Source: Corynebacterium lizhenjunii (lineage in GTDB: Bacteria > Actinomycetota > Actinomycetes > Mycobacteriales > Mycobacteriaceae). From it: a stretch of DNA of 64,000 nt. The notes beneath the pieces are model-generated. The model did not search any database. It was not told the origin of the DNA and saw only the letters and a program-made list of their open reading frames with translations. This document shows, piece by piece, positions 20,801 to 28,951 of this stretch; positions within the stretch are counted from its first letter, which is position 1; every line of letters starts with the position of its first letter. A program made the position numbers and the translations under genes. The stretch spans positions 868,001-932,000 of the forward strand of contig NZ_CP064954.1 of NCBI RefSeq assembly GCF_011038655.2. The letters are read 5' to 3'.

Positions 20801-20819
20801 TAAAGTAAGGCAATCCTTC
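20801..20819 (+). promoter_or_regulatory. Candidate DtxR (iron) box upstream of fdhF
   Basis: TAAAGTAAGGCAATCCTTC matches the 19-bp DtxR consensus at 12 positions by eye. It lies 24 bp upstream of the predicted -10, where a repressor could block the -35. FdhF and FdhB together need at least five iron-sulfur clusters. Confidence 0.35.
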
Positions 20820-20843
20820 CTGGGAATTGGGGGTGTAACCCGC

Positions 20844-20849
20844 TAGGTT
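20844..20849 (+). promoter_or_regulatory. -10 hexamer for a leaderless transcript (fdhF)
   Basis: TAGGTT ends six bases before ATG 20856. Its TAG is also an in-frame stop, so the gene cannot start further upstream. Confidence 0.4.
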
Positions 20850-20855
20850 GGACAC

Positions 20856-23800
20856 ATGTCTAGATTCAGTCCGCTCAACTGGCCGGTGGTACGGCAGCTC
20901 CGCGGCAGTGACCCGTTTGCGCGGGATGTCAACACCCAGTCGAAAAAGAGCCGTGAGCTTGACGGTCGCCTGGTTGAAGCAGACCGCGTGGTGCAATCGG
21001 TGTGCCCGTATTGTGCTGTTGGCTGCTCGCAGCGCGTGTACGTCAAAGATAACCAGGTCATTCAGATTGAAGGCGACCCAGATTCACCGATCTCGCGCGG
21101 GCGCCTGTGCCCCAAGGGTGCGGCGTCTGAACAGTTGGTCAACTCCGCAACCCGCCTGACCAAGATTAAGTACCGCGCGCCCTATGCCACCGAGTGGCAG
21201 GAGCTGGATACCGAGACCGCCATGGATATGATTGCGGACCGCTTTGTGGAATCCCGCAAGAATAAGTGGCAGGACGTTGATGAGCAAGGCCGTCCGCTGC
21301 GCCGCACCATGGGTGTGGCCGGGCTGGGCGGTGCGACCCTGGATAACGAGGAAAACTACCTGATTAAGAAGCTGTTTACCGCCACAGGGGCGATACAGAT
21401 CGAAAATCAGGCGCGCATATGACACTCTGCCACCGTTCCTAGTTTAGGAACCTCGTTTGGCCGCGGCGGAGCGACCCAACCGCTGCAGGACATGGCAAAT
21501 GCGGACTGCATTGTCATTCAAGGGTCCAACATGGCTGAATGCCACCCGGTGGGTTTCCAGTGGGTGATTGAGGCCAAAAAGCGCGGGGCTCGCGTGATCC
21601 ATGTTGATCCGCGCTACACCCGTACCTCGGCGTCGGCGAACCGTCACATCGGGATCCGTGCTGGAAGTGACATTGTGCTCTTTGGTGCGCTGATCAAGTA
21701 CTTCATTGATAATGACTTGTACTTCCATGACTACGTGGTGGCCTATACCAATGCCTCGGCCATTATCTCTCCTGATTTCCAGGACACCGAGGATCTAGAT
21801 GGGCTGTTTTCTGGCTACGACCCGGAGACGGGCAAGTACGTCACGGATTCGTGGAGCTACGTTTCCAAGGAGGAGGGTTCTTCCTGGAACGTGGAAAAGG
21901 ATGAGACTCTGCAGCATCCGAACTGCGTGTTCCAGATTCTCAAGCGCCACTATTCGCGCTATACACCGGAGATGGTGCAGGACGTTTGTGGTATTTCCCA
22001 GGAGGACTTCTACTACCTGGCGAACTCGATTGCGGATAACTCCAAGCCGGATCGCACCACGTGTTTTGCCTATGCTTTGGGCTTTACCCAGCACACGATG
22101 GGCGTGCAATTCATCCGCACCCTGGCCATCTTGCAATTGCTGATGGGCAACGTGGGTCGCCCGGGCTCGGGCATTATGGCCCTGCGCGGACACGCCTCCA
22201 TCCAGGGCTCCACCGACATCCCCACCCTGTTTAACTCGCTGCCGGGGTATCTGCCCATGCCGCACGTGCAGGCGCAGAACTGGCAGCAATACCTGGATAG
22301 CTTCCGCAGTGAAGACCAAAAGGGTTTCTGGCAGATAGGGGAGAACTACGCGGTGAGTTTGATGAAGTCCTATTGGGGCGACGCCGCCACGGAGGAGAAT
22401 AACTGGGGCCTGGACCTGATGCCGCGCATCAGTGGCGCGCACTCGACCTATGAGACCCTCATGGGCATGCTGGACCACGAGGTGGAGGGCTACATTGTCT
22501 TCGGGCAAAACCCTGCGGTGGCCCAGTCCAACGGTTCCATGCAACGCCGGGGCCTAGCCAACCTCAAGTGGTTGGTGGTGCGCGACTTCCAGGAGATTGA
22601 GACGGCTTCCTTCTGGTACGACTCCCCGGAGGTGCGCAGCGGCGAACTCAAGACGGAAGAAATTGGCACCGAGGTTTTCTTGATGCCAGCGGCCACCCAC
22701 GTGGAAAAGGCTGGAACCTTTACTCAGACGCAGCGTATGCTGCAGTGGCGTTATCAGGCGGTGACTCCGCCGGGAGATGCCACCAGTGAGTCCTGGTTCT
22801 TCTACCACTTGGGGCGCAAGATTAGGCAGCGCCTGGCGGACTCGACGGATCCGCGGGATCTGCCGGTACAGCAGGTTACCTGGGACTACAAGGTGGATGC
22901 CGAGGGTGAGCCGGATAATGAGGAGATCCTCAAGGAGATCAACGGCTACTACCTGGAAGGTCCCCACGAGGGCGAGCTGTTGCCCGCGTTTACGGAGATG
23001 AAGGCCGACGGCTCTACCGCAGGTGGCTGCTGGATTTATACCGGCGTATTTAAGGACGGCATTAACCATGCCGCCAAGAAGGTGCCCGGTTCCCAGCAAA
23101 ATGAGGTGGCTCCGGATTGGGGCTGGGTCTGGCCTGCGAACCGGCGGCTGCTCTACAACCGGGCATCGGCACGCCCGGATGGCACCCCGTGGTCCGAGCG
23201 CAAGAAGTATGTCTGGTGGGACGCGGAGTCTGGCCGCTGGACCGGCGACGATGTCCCGGACTTCCCGGTGACCAAGGACCCCAGCTACCGCGCGCCTGCC
23301 GATGCCGTGGGCCCTGCAGCTTTGAATGGTGATGACCCCTTCATCATGCAGTCCGACGGCCTGGGTTGGCTGTTTGCGCCGAAGGGTATTTCCGACGGGC
23401 CACTGCCGGCGCACTATGAGCCGCATGAGTCCCCGGTGCCTAATGCGGTCTACAAGCAGCAGCAGTCGCCCACGCGCCTGACCATCAAGCGCCCCGATAA
23501 CCTTTCTCGGCCGCAGCCGGGGGAGCCGGGCGCGGACGTGTATCCGTTCATGTTCACCACCTACCGCTTGACGGAGATGTACACCTCTGGCGCAATGTCG
23601 CGGCGCCTGCCATTTTTGGCGGAGCTGCAGCCGGGCTTGTTCTGTGAGGTCTCCCCACAGCTGGCTAAGCTGCGCGGCTTGGAAAACGGCCAATGGGCCA
23701 CCATCATCTCTCCCCGCGGAGCCATCGAGGCCCAGGTCCTGGTGACTGAGCGCATGCCGATGTTTAGCATCAACGGCCAGGACTACCACCAGATCGGGTT

Positions 23801-24125
23801 GCCGTTCCACTACGGCGACTCCGATACCACGGCGGTTACAGGTGATGGCGCTAATGACCTGCTGGGGCTGACCCTGGAGCCGAATGTGTTCATTCAAAAC
23901 TCCAAGGTCTCCGCGTGTGACATCATCCCGGGGCGCCGCCCGCGGGGACAGGCGCGCGTGGATTTGGTCAAGGAATACCAACAGCGCGCGGGCCTGACTG
24001 TGGAGTCTGGAAATAACTTGGTGGATGTGGAGGACTCCTTCACCATCAACCCCGAGCCGGAACAGACCACGCACCCTGAGCCGGAAACGGCCACCCACTC
24101 GGAGCTGGAAAAGGAGGACCAGTAA
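20856..24125 (+). CDS. fdhF: Selenocysteine-containing formate dehydrogenase, catalytic subunit
   Basis: This molybdenum (or tungsten) bis-MGD enzyme oxidises formate to CO2. A single frame of 1089 residues contains one TGA (21420-21422) read as selenocysteine 189, in the context IENQARI-Sec-HSATVPSLGTSFGRG. This is the Sec-His site that ligates the metal in FDH-N/O-type enzymes. Cys50, 53, 57 and 85 bind the [4Fe-4S] cluster (CPYCAVGC, LCPKG). No second stop or frameshift is seen. There is no twin-arginine signal, and an in-frame stop precedes the ATG, so the protein should stay in the cytoplasm. Its TAA overlaps the fdhB ATG. Read without recoding, it would look like two truncated genes. 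Confidence 0.96.
21420..21451 (+). promoter_or_regulatory. SECIS element: Sec TGA codon plus hairpin
   Basis: The TGA is followed after 12 nt by the perfect stem GTTCCTA-GTT-TAGGAAC (21435-21451). As I recall, the E. coli fdhF SECIS hairpin begins 11 nt after its UGA and has a GU in the apical loop that SelB recognises; this hairpin also has GTT at its tip. Confidence 0.85.
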
Positions 24126-25222
24126 TGGCAAACCGCTTAGTCGAGGCCGGTCACGCCGCAGGCTATGACTCTTTCCAGCGCATGGCCTTCTTCACGGATA
24201 CGTCCATCTGTATCGGCTGCAAGGCCTGTGAGGTGGCGTGTAAGGAATGGAACCGCAACCCCGTAGAGGGATATGGCGTTACTGGTAACTCCTATGACAA
24301 CACCGGGTCCCTGGGCGCAAACACCTGGCGGCATGTGGCATTCGTGGAGCAAAATGAGCAGCGGATAACCCAAGCGCGCGAGGAAGGCCGCCAGCTGGTG
24401 GCCCTGGGCCTGCCTAGCGTAGGGGCGCCCGGGGTGTGGGCACCCAGCGTTGGGAAGCCAGGCGATGAGACGCCCGGCGATGGCGCGCCCACCATTCCGG
24501 ACACCGATGACTTCCGCTGGCTGATGTCTTCTGATGTATGCAAGCATTGCACTAACGCGGGGTGCTTGGACGTGTGCCCGACGGGTGCGCTCTTTCGCAC
24601 GGAGTACGGCACCGTGGTGGTCCAAGATGACGTCTGCAATGGCTGCGGCACATGCGTGGCAGGTTGCCCCTTTGGGGTGATCGAGCGGCGCGACGATGGC
24701 GGCGTGAGCCTCAAGACGGATAAAACCGCCACCGTGGAGCACCAGGATAATTCCCATGCCGGGGTCAATGTCCTGGCTAAGCTCAAGCAGCTGCGCCCAC
24801 AGGGGCCCGATCACACCCCGGGTAAGGCCATGCCCATTAAGAACTTGGGCGTGGCGCAGAAGTGCACCATGTGTTACGACCGCCTCAAAGGCGGGGAGCA
24901 ACCGGCGTGCGCCAAGACGTGTCCCACCACGTCTATTAAATTTGGGACATACGAGGCGATGTTGGCTGAGGCAAAGGCGCGCGTGGCCCAACTACATGAG
25001 CAAGGGCTCAGCGAAGCCCGGCTCTACGGTGCTAACCCTGCAGACGGCGTCGGCGGCACCGGCTCCATCTTCCTTCTGCTCGATGCCCCCGAGGTCTATG
25101 GTCTGCCGCCAGACCCGCGGGTGCCCACGGAGGACTTGCCCAAGATGTTTAAGACTGCCTGCAAGGCTGTGGCTGGATTCACCGCCGTGGTGGCGGCCTC
25201 GTTTGCGCTGGGAGGACACTAA
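24125..25222 (+). CDS. fdhB: Formate dehydrogenase iron-sulfur (beta) subunit
   Basis: This 365-aa ferredoxin-like subunit should carry electrons from FdhF to the membrane subunit. It has four cysteine clusters: CIGCKACEVACKEW (Cys29-39), CKHCTNAGCLDVCP, CNGCGTCVAGCPFG and CTMCYDRLKGGEQPACAKTCP. A C-terminal hydrophobic segment (AGFTAVVAASFALGGH) may anchor it. Between clusters one and two lies a Gly/Pro-rich insertion of about 30 residues (LPSVGAPGVWAPSVGKPGDE onward). It is coupled to fdhF by a TAATG overlap. Confidence 0.94.
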   Translation: MANRLVEAGHAAGYDSFQRMAFFTDTSICIGCKACEVACKEWNRNPVEGYGVTGNSYDNTGSLGANTWRHVAFVEQNEQRITQAREEGRQLVALGLPSVGAPGVWAPSVGKPGDETPGDGAPTIPDTDDFRWLMSSDVCKHCTNAGCLDVCPTGALFRTEYGTVVVQDDVCNGCGTCVAGCPFGVIERRDDGGVSLKTDKTATVEHQDNSHAGVNVLAKLKQLRPQGPDHTPGKAMPIKNLGVAQKCTMCYDRLKGGEQPACAKTCPTTSIKFGTYEAMLAEAKARVAQLHEQGLSEARLYGANPADGVGGTGSIFLLLDAPEVYGLPPDPRVPTEDLPKMFKTACKAVAGFTAVVAASFALGGH

Positions 25223-26293
25223 ATGCCGAATGAGTTTGACGAATATCGCCCGCCCCAGGAACCCCGCAAGCGGGGGCGCAAAGGCGGCCGCCAAGATGGT
25301 CGCAAAGGCGGTCACAACAGGAGCATCGGCGCCGGTGGCCAGGACGGCAGCAAGGAAGTCCGGGTAGCGGAAGACTTTGAGTTCTCCGATTACTACGGCA
25401 AGCCCGTGGTCAAGGCCCCGCCGTGGGAATGGCCGATTGGCGCCTATCTGTTCTTAGGCGGCGTGGCCGGCGGCAGTGCGCTGCTGGCCGCTGGTGCACA
25501 AGCAACGGGCAATGCACCGCTGCGCACCGCCACCCGACTGACGGCCTTTGGCGCAGCCGGAGCCGGTTCAGCCATGCTGGTGCTCGACCTGGGCCGCCCG
25601 GAGCGCCTGCTGAACATGTTCCGCGTGTTCAAGCTGAGTTCGCCCATGTCCGTGGGCTCCTGGATCCTGGCCAGCTTCGGCGCGGCATCCTCGCTGCCAG
25701 CGCTAAGCGAACTGGCACGGAAGCCGCTGCCGTTGGCTAATGCCGCGGGCATTATCGCCGGGGTCCTCGGCGGTCCTTTGGCCGCCTATACCGCGGTGCT
25801 GTTGGGCGATACGTCCAACCCTGTGTGGTCGGATACTCGCGGCCATTTGCCGTATGTCTTTGTCTCCTCGGCAGCGCTAGCCTCTTCGGGCGTGGCTATG
25901 GTGACCACCCCGGTGGCAAACGCCGCTCCCGCGCGTACCGTGGCCATGGTGGGCGCAGCCGCAGACCTCGCCGCCACGCGCAAGATGGAAGAGACTATGC
26001 AGCCAGAGACTGTGCGCCACCTGCACCGCACCAAGTTGATGAAGGCGGCTGAGGTCTTGGTGGCCGTGGGCGGCGTGGGCACGGTTGCAGCCGCGGTCAC
26101 GAAGTCCAAGGCTGTGTCTGTGCTGGCAGGAGTGGCCCTGGCGGCAGGATCTTGTTGCACGCGCTTTGGCATCTTGGAAGCCGGCCTGGCATCCGCGCAA
26201 GACCCCCAGGCGGTCATTGGCCCGCAGTCGCGCCGCGCGAAGGAACGCCGGCAGTCCCAAGGGCTAGAAGGCGACGTCATTAGCACAAGCTAA
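25223..26293 (+). CDS. nrfD: NrfD-type membrane subunit of formate dehydrogenase
   Basis: This 356-aa integral membrane subunit probably passes electrons to menaquinone. A Gly/Lys/Arg-rich cytoplasmic N terminus (residues 1-65) is followed by about eight membrane helices. NrfD features include WEWPIGAYLFLGGVAGGSAL and LDLGRPERLLNMFRVFKLSS. It starts one base after the fdhB stop and completes an FdhF-FdhB-NrfD complex. This anchor type replaces the FdhI cytochrome b of FDH-N. Confidence 0.88.
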   Translation: MPNEFDEYRPPQEPRKRGRKGGRQDGRKGGHNRSIGAGGQDGSKEVRVAEDFEFSDYYGKPVVKAPPWEWPIGAYLFLGGVAGGSALLAAGAQATGNAPLRTATRLTAFGAAGAGSAMLVLDLGRPERLLNMFRVFKLSSPMSVGSWILASFGAASSLPALSELARKPLPLANAAGIIAGVLGGPLAAYTAVLLGDTSNPVWSDTRGHLPYVFVSSAALASSGVAMVTTPVANAAPARTVAMVGAAADLAATRKMEETMQPETVRHLHRTKLMKAAEVLVAVGGVGTVAAAVTKSKAVSVLAGVALAAGSCCTRFGILEAGLASAQDPQAVIGPQSRRAKERRQSQGLEGDVISTS

Positions 26294-26296
26294 ACT
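26291..26296 (+). promoter_or_regulatory. -10 hexamer for a leaderless transcript (yedE)
   Basis: TAAACT ends seven bases before ATG 26304 and includes the nrfD stop codon. It may give yedE-yedF their own start within the operon. Confidence 0.4.
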
Positions 26297-26303
26297 AGCG
26301 GGC

Positions 26304-27563
26304 ATGTCTCTAGCGCACTACAACAAGACCTCTTATGATTCGCCGCACCGGACGCGGGTGGGTTTGCCCCCCGGTCCGGTCTTCGTCGTGTTGGGCGTAC
26401 TCAGTGGACTATATTTCTGGCTCACGGGCACCGTATGGGCGGTGACCGGGGAGTTTACCCGCCTGGGCGGCCATGTTGTGGCAGGTTTGGGCGCAGATAT
26501 TTCTCAGTGGCAGTACTTCGCGGAAGTCACCACAATTAGCGGCAGCCCGCTGGAGCGCACCGATGGTTGGATTGTGGTAGCCATGTTGCTTGGATCACTA
26601 ATAGCCGCACTGGCGGCGGGGGATTTCCGGTTGCGTTTTCCACGGCTAAAGCGCCGGTGGGTTCAGGCATTGTGCGGTGGCATCATCGCCGGCTTCGGGG
26701 CTCGCTTGGCCTTTGGTTGCAACCTGGCGGCCATGTTTACCGGCATCCCGCAGTTCTCCTTACACGCCTGGATTTTTACCCTGTTCACCGCGGTGGGCAC
26801 CTGGGTGGGCGTCCAGATAATTAAGCAGCGTTGGTGGCGTGGTCCCACCCGCCCGCAGCCGGCAAACCAGGGGGAGTCTGCCGCTGCCGCCTCCTCCCGC
26901 ACGTTGCATGTTGCCATTGCTGTGGCGCTGGCCGTAGCCACCCTTGGCGCGGCTGTCTGGTACCTGACTAGCGATAGGGCTTCGCTGGCGGTGGCTGTGG
27001 TCTTTGGTCTGGCATTTGGGGTGCTGATCCAGCGCGGGCAGATTTGCTTCACCGCGGCGTTTCGAGATCTGTGGGTCACGCGCAAGACGAAGCTAGCGGA
27101 TTCCCTGGTGCTGGGCTTGGCCGCAGCGGTGGTGGTTACTTTTGTGGTGCTGCTGGCAACCGATGCCCAGCCGCTGACCAAACCGGCCGGCTGGGGCACC
27201 GTTATTGGCGGGTTCCTTTTTGGCCTCGGCATCATCTTTGCCGGTGCCTGTGAGACTGGCATGATGTATCGCGCCATGGAGGGCCAACTGGTGGCGTGGG
27301 TTGCGTTCGCGGGCAACATCGTGGGCGCCACGGTCTTGGCCTATGGGTGGGACCACTGGGGCATCCACGCCGCCCTAGTGGCCAACGCACCCAAGATCAA
27401 CTTCTATGACGCCTGGGGGCCATGGCCGGCACTGGTGGCCTCCCTCGCGGCGCTGGCGGTATGGTGGGTGGCCATGAGCCCGCGTCGCGCTGACCGCAAG
27501 ACTCGCTTGGAGTCCCAGTACCAGGTTGCCGCTTCCCCGGAAAGGAGCCTTAATGACAACTAG
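26304..27563 (+). CDS. yedE: YedE-type membrane transporter linked to selenium metabolism
   Basis: This 419-aa protein of the YeeE/YedE family has two homologous halves, each with a conserved cysteine region (GFGARLAFGCNLAAMFTG; QRGQICFTAAFRDLW and FAGACETGMMYR). YeeE relatives import thiosulfate. The YedE branch has been associated with selenium-using genomes by comparative genomics, so it may import a selenium compound. Here it lies between nrfD and yedF and opposite selD, which fits that idea but does not prove it. Confidence 0.85.
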   Translation: MSLAHYNKTSYDSPHRTRVGLPPGPVFVVLGVLSGLYFWLTGTVWAVTGEFTRLGGHVVAGLGADISQWQYFAEVTTISGSPLERTDGWIVVAMLLGSLIAALAAGDFRLRFPRLKRRWVQALCGGIIAGFGARLAFGCNLAAMFTGIPQFSLHAWIFTLFTAVGTWVGVQIIKQRWWRGPTRPQPANQGESAAAASSRTLHVAIAVALAVATLGAAVWYLTSDRASLAVAVVFGLAFGVLIQRGQICFTAAFRDLWVTRKTKLADSLVLGLAAAVVVTFVVLLATDAQPLTKPAGWGTVIGGFLFGLGIIFAGACETGMMYRAMEGQLVAWVAFAGNIVGATVLAYGWDHWGIHAALVANAPKINFYDAWGPWPALVASLAALAVWWVAMSPRRADRKTRLESQYQVAASPERSLNDN

Positions 27564-27843
27564 GCCTGACTTCACCCTGGATCTGTGCGGGGAGTCTTGC
27601 CCATATCCAGTTATCCACACCCTAGAGGCCTTGGAGGGCCTTGAACCCGGGCAGACCTTGGAGGTTACGACGGATTGCCCGCAAGCCTTCCGCAATGTGC
27701 CGGATGATGCCACCGCAGCAGGGCATGAGCTGGTAGGCACCCCGTCTCGCGTGGGTGCGCGCATGACCTTCGTCTTCCGTAGGGGCGAGGAGGCCATCAC
27801 CCCTACGAAGACGTCGAAGACGTCCTGGTGGCGCCGGAATTAA
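27553..27843 (+). CDS. yedF: TusA/SirA-family sulfur or selenium carrier (YedF-like)
   Basis: This 96-aa carrier has the single active cysteine of the TusA family in LDLCGESCPYPVIHTLEAL (C-P-x-P motif). TusA proteins carry persulfide sulfur; YedF relatives next to yedE are suspected selenium carriers feeding SelD. ATG 27553, with AAAGGAG seven bases upstream, overlaps the yedE stop by 11 bp. The stop overlaps the convergent selD stop by 4 bp. The E. coli YedF C-terminal extension is absent. Confidence 0.88.
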   Translation: MTTRPDFTLDLCGESCPYPVIHTLEALEGLEPGQTLEVTTDCPQAFRNVPDDATAAGHELVGTPSRVGARMTFVFRRGEEAITPTKTSKTSWWRRN

Positions 27844-28811
27844 ACGATACGGATGCGCGGCTCGCCAGCAACAGTGCGGCCGATAACGGGGTAGCCGGGG
27901 ACCTCGCCGATGATGAGCAGACCTCCGGAAGTCTGGGCATCGGCAAGAAAGACCAAGTCCTCCTCGCTAGCTGTGGTGTCCAGGTGGCTGCGCACCCACT
28001 CCAGATTGCGGCGAGACCCGCCGGGGACAAAGCCCTCGGCAAGGGCTTGCTTGGCGCCGGGAATCTCTGGAACGGCGTCTAACTCAATTTCGGCACCCAC
28101 GCCGGAGGCGCGGCACATCTTGTAGAGGTGGCCCAGCAGCCCAAACCCGGTCACATCCGTGGCTGCCTTGACTCCGGCCTCGACCGCCAGGCGAGCTGCG
28201 CGATCATTCAAGGTAGTCATGGACTCCACGGCTTCAGCCGAGACCTCCCCGGTGGCCTTGTGCTTGTTGTTGAAGATGCCCACGCCGATTGCTTTGGTCA
28301 AGGTGATGGGCAGCCCGGCCGCGGCGGCATCGTTACGCATGAGTTTGTCTTCTGCAACGGTCCCGGTAACAGCCATGCCGTAGATGGGCTCCGGGGAGGT
28401 AATCGAGTGCCCGCCCGTCACGGAGATCCCGGCCTGAGTTGCCACATCCATGCCGCCGCGCAGCACTTCCCGCAAAATATCCAGGGGAAGGTCTGGCCAG
28501 CCCACCAAGTTGATTGCGGTCAGCGGGGTTCCGCCCATGGCGTAGACATCGGATAGCGCGTTAGCGGCGGCGACGCGGCCCCAGTCATAGGGGTCGTTGA
28601 GCATGGGAGTAAAGAAGTCTGCGGTAGAGATCACCGCAAGCCCGTCATGGAGACGCACAGCGGCGGCATCATCACCATCATCGAGGCCCACCAGGACATT
28701 TGGATCCGCGGTACCCACTAGGCCGGCAACAGCGCTTTCAAGTTGCCCAGCAGGGATTTTGCAGGCACAGCCGCCACCGGCGGCCAGGGAGGTCAAGGCG
28801 ATAGGTTCCAT
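27840..28811 (-). CDS. selD: Selenide, water dikinase
   Basis: This 323-aa enzyme makes selenophosphate from selenide and ATP, the selenium donor for SelA. The N-terminal loop GGGCACKIP holds the catalytic cysteine (Cys, not Sec, in this strain). ATP and metal motifs include GLDDGDDAAAV, NALSDVYAMGGTPLTAINLV, GGHSITSPEP and DVTGFGLLGHL. The start may be ATG 28811 (AGGAT upstream) or ATG 28820. It is divergent from the tRNA-Sec gene and convergent with yedF. Confidence 0.95.
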   Translation of the reverse strand: MEPIALTSLAAGGGCACKIPAGQLESAVAGLVGTADPNVLVGLDDGDDAAAVRLHDGLAVISTADFFTPMLNDPYDWGRVAAANALSDVYAMGGTPLTAINLVGWPDLPLDILREVLRGGMDVATQAGISVTGGHSITSPEPIYGMAVTGTVAEDKLMRNDAAAAGLPITLTKAIGVGIFNNKHKATGEVSAEAVESMTTLNDRAARLAVEAGVKAATDVTGFGLLGHLYKMCRASGVGAEIELDAVPEIPGAKQALAEGFVPGGSRRNLEWVRSHLDTTASEEDLVFLADAQTSGGLLIIGEVPGYPVIGRTVAGEPRIRIV

Positions 28812-28829
28812 GGGGTGCATCCTACCGTG

Positions 28830-28835
28830 TACAGT
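28830..28835 (+). promoter_or_regulatory. -10 hexamer of the selC-selA-selB unit
   Basis: TACAGT ends eight bases before the tRNA 5' end, so transcription would start at or next to the tRNA. Confidence 0.4.
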
Positions 28836-28843
28836 CTCTTCCT

Positions 28844-28938
28844 GGAGGCGTACGTGTCCTGGTGGGCGCCCCGGTCTTCAAAACCGGTGAAATCAAGTAG
28901 CTTGGTTTGGCAGGTTCGATTCCTGTCCGCCTCCGCCA
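28844..28938 (+). tRNA. selC: tRNA-Sec, anticodon TCA
   Basis: This is a 95-nt tRNA with encoded CCA. The acceptor is GGAGGCG/CGCCTCC. The D stem has six pairs (GTGTCC-TGGT-GGGCGC), as in Sec tRNAs. The anticodon stem CCGGT/ACCGG holds loop CTTCAAA with anticodon TCA at 28878-28880, which reads UGA. The long variable arm is AATCAAG-TAG-CTTGGTT (7 bp). The T arm GGCAGG-TTCGATT-CCTGTC gives a 13-pair acceptor/T stack, the bacterial tRNA-Sec total. The selA ATG follows 13 nt after CCA. Confidence 0.95.
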
Positions 28939-28951
28939 CTTGGGAAAGATT

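Larger units (their letters stand above)
20553..20855. other. 303-bp intergenic region upstream of fdhF
   Basis: This divergent control region serves the symporter and the formate dehydrogenase operon. It holds the perfect palindrome ACCGATCGGT (20648-20657), a copy of the recurrent 12-mer (20777-20788), a candidate DtxR box (20801-20819) and a -10 hexamer next to fdhF. No small ORF with an RBS is convincing. Confidence 0.6.

Noticed and set aside
20856-21422. A short truncated formate dehydrogenase gene or a nonsense mutation
   Set aside because: The TGA sits exactly at the Sec position, is followed by a SECIS-like hairpin, and a full set of sel genes lies nearby; the frame continues without any other defect.
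22554-24131. 525-codon minus-strand frame opposite fdhF
   Set aside because: Antisense to a confidently assigned gene with strong codon bias on the plus strand; GC-rich shadow frame.
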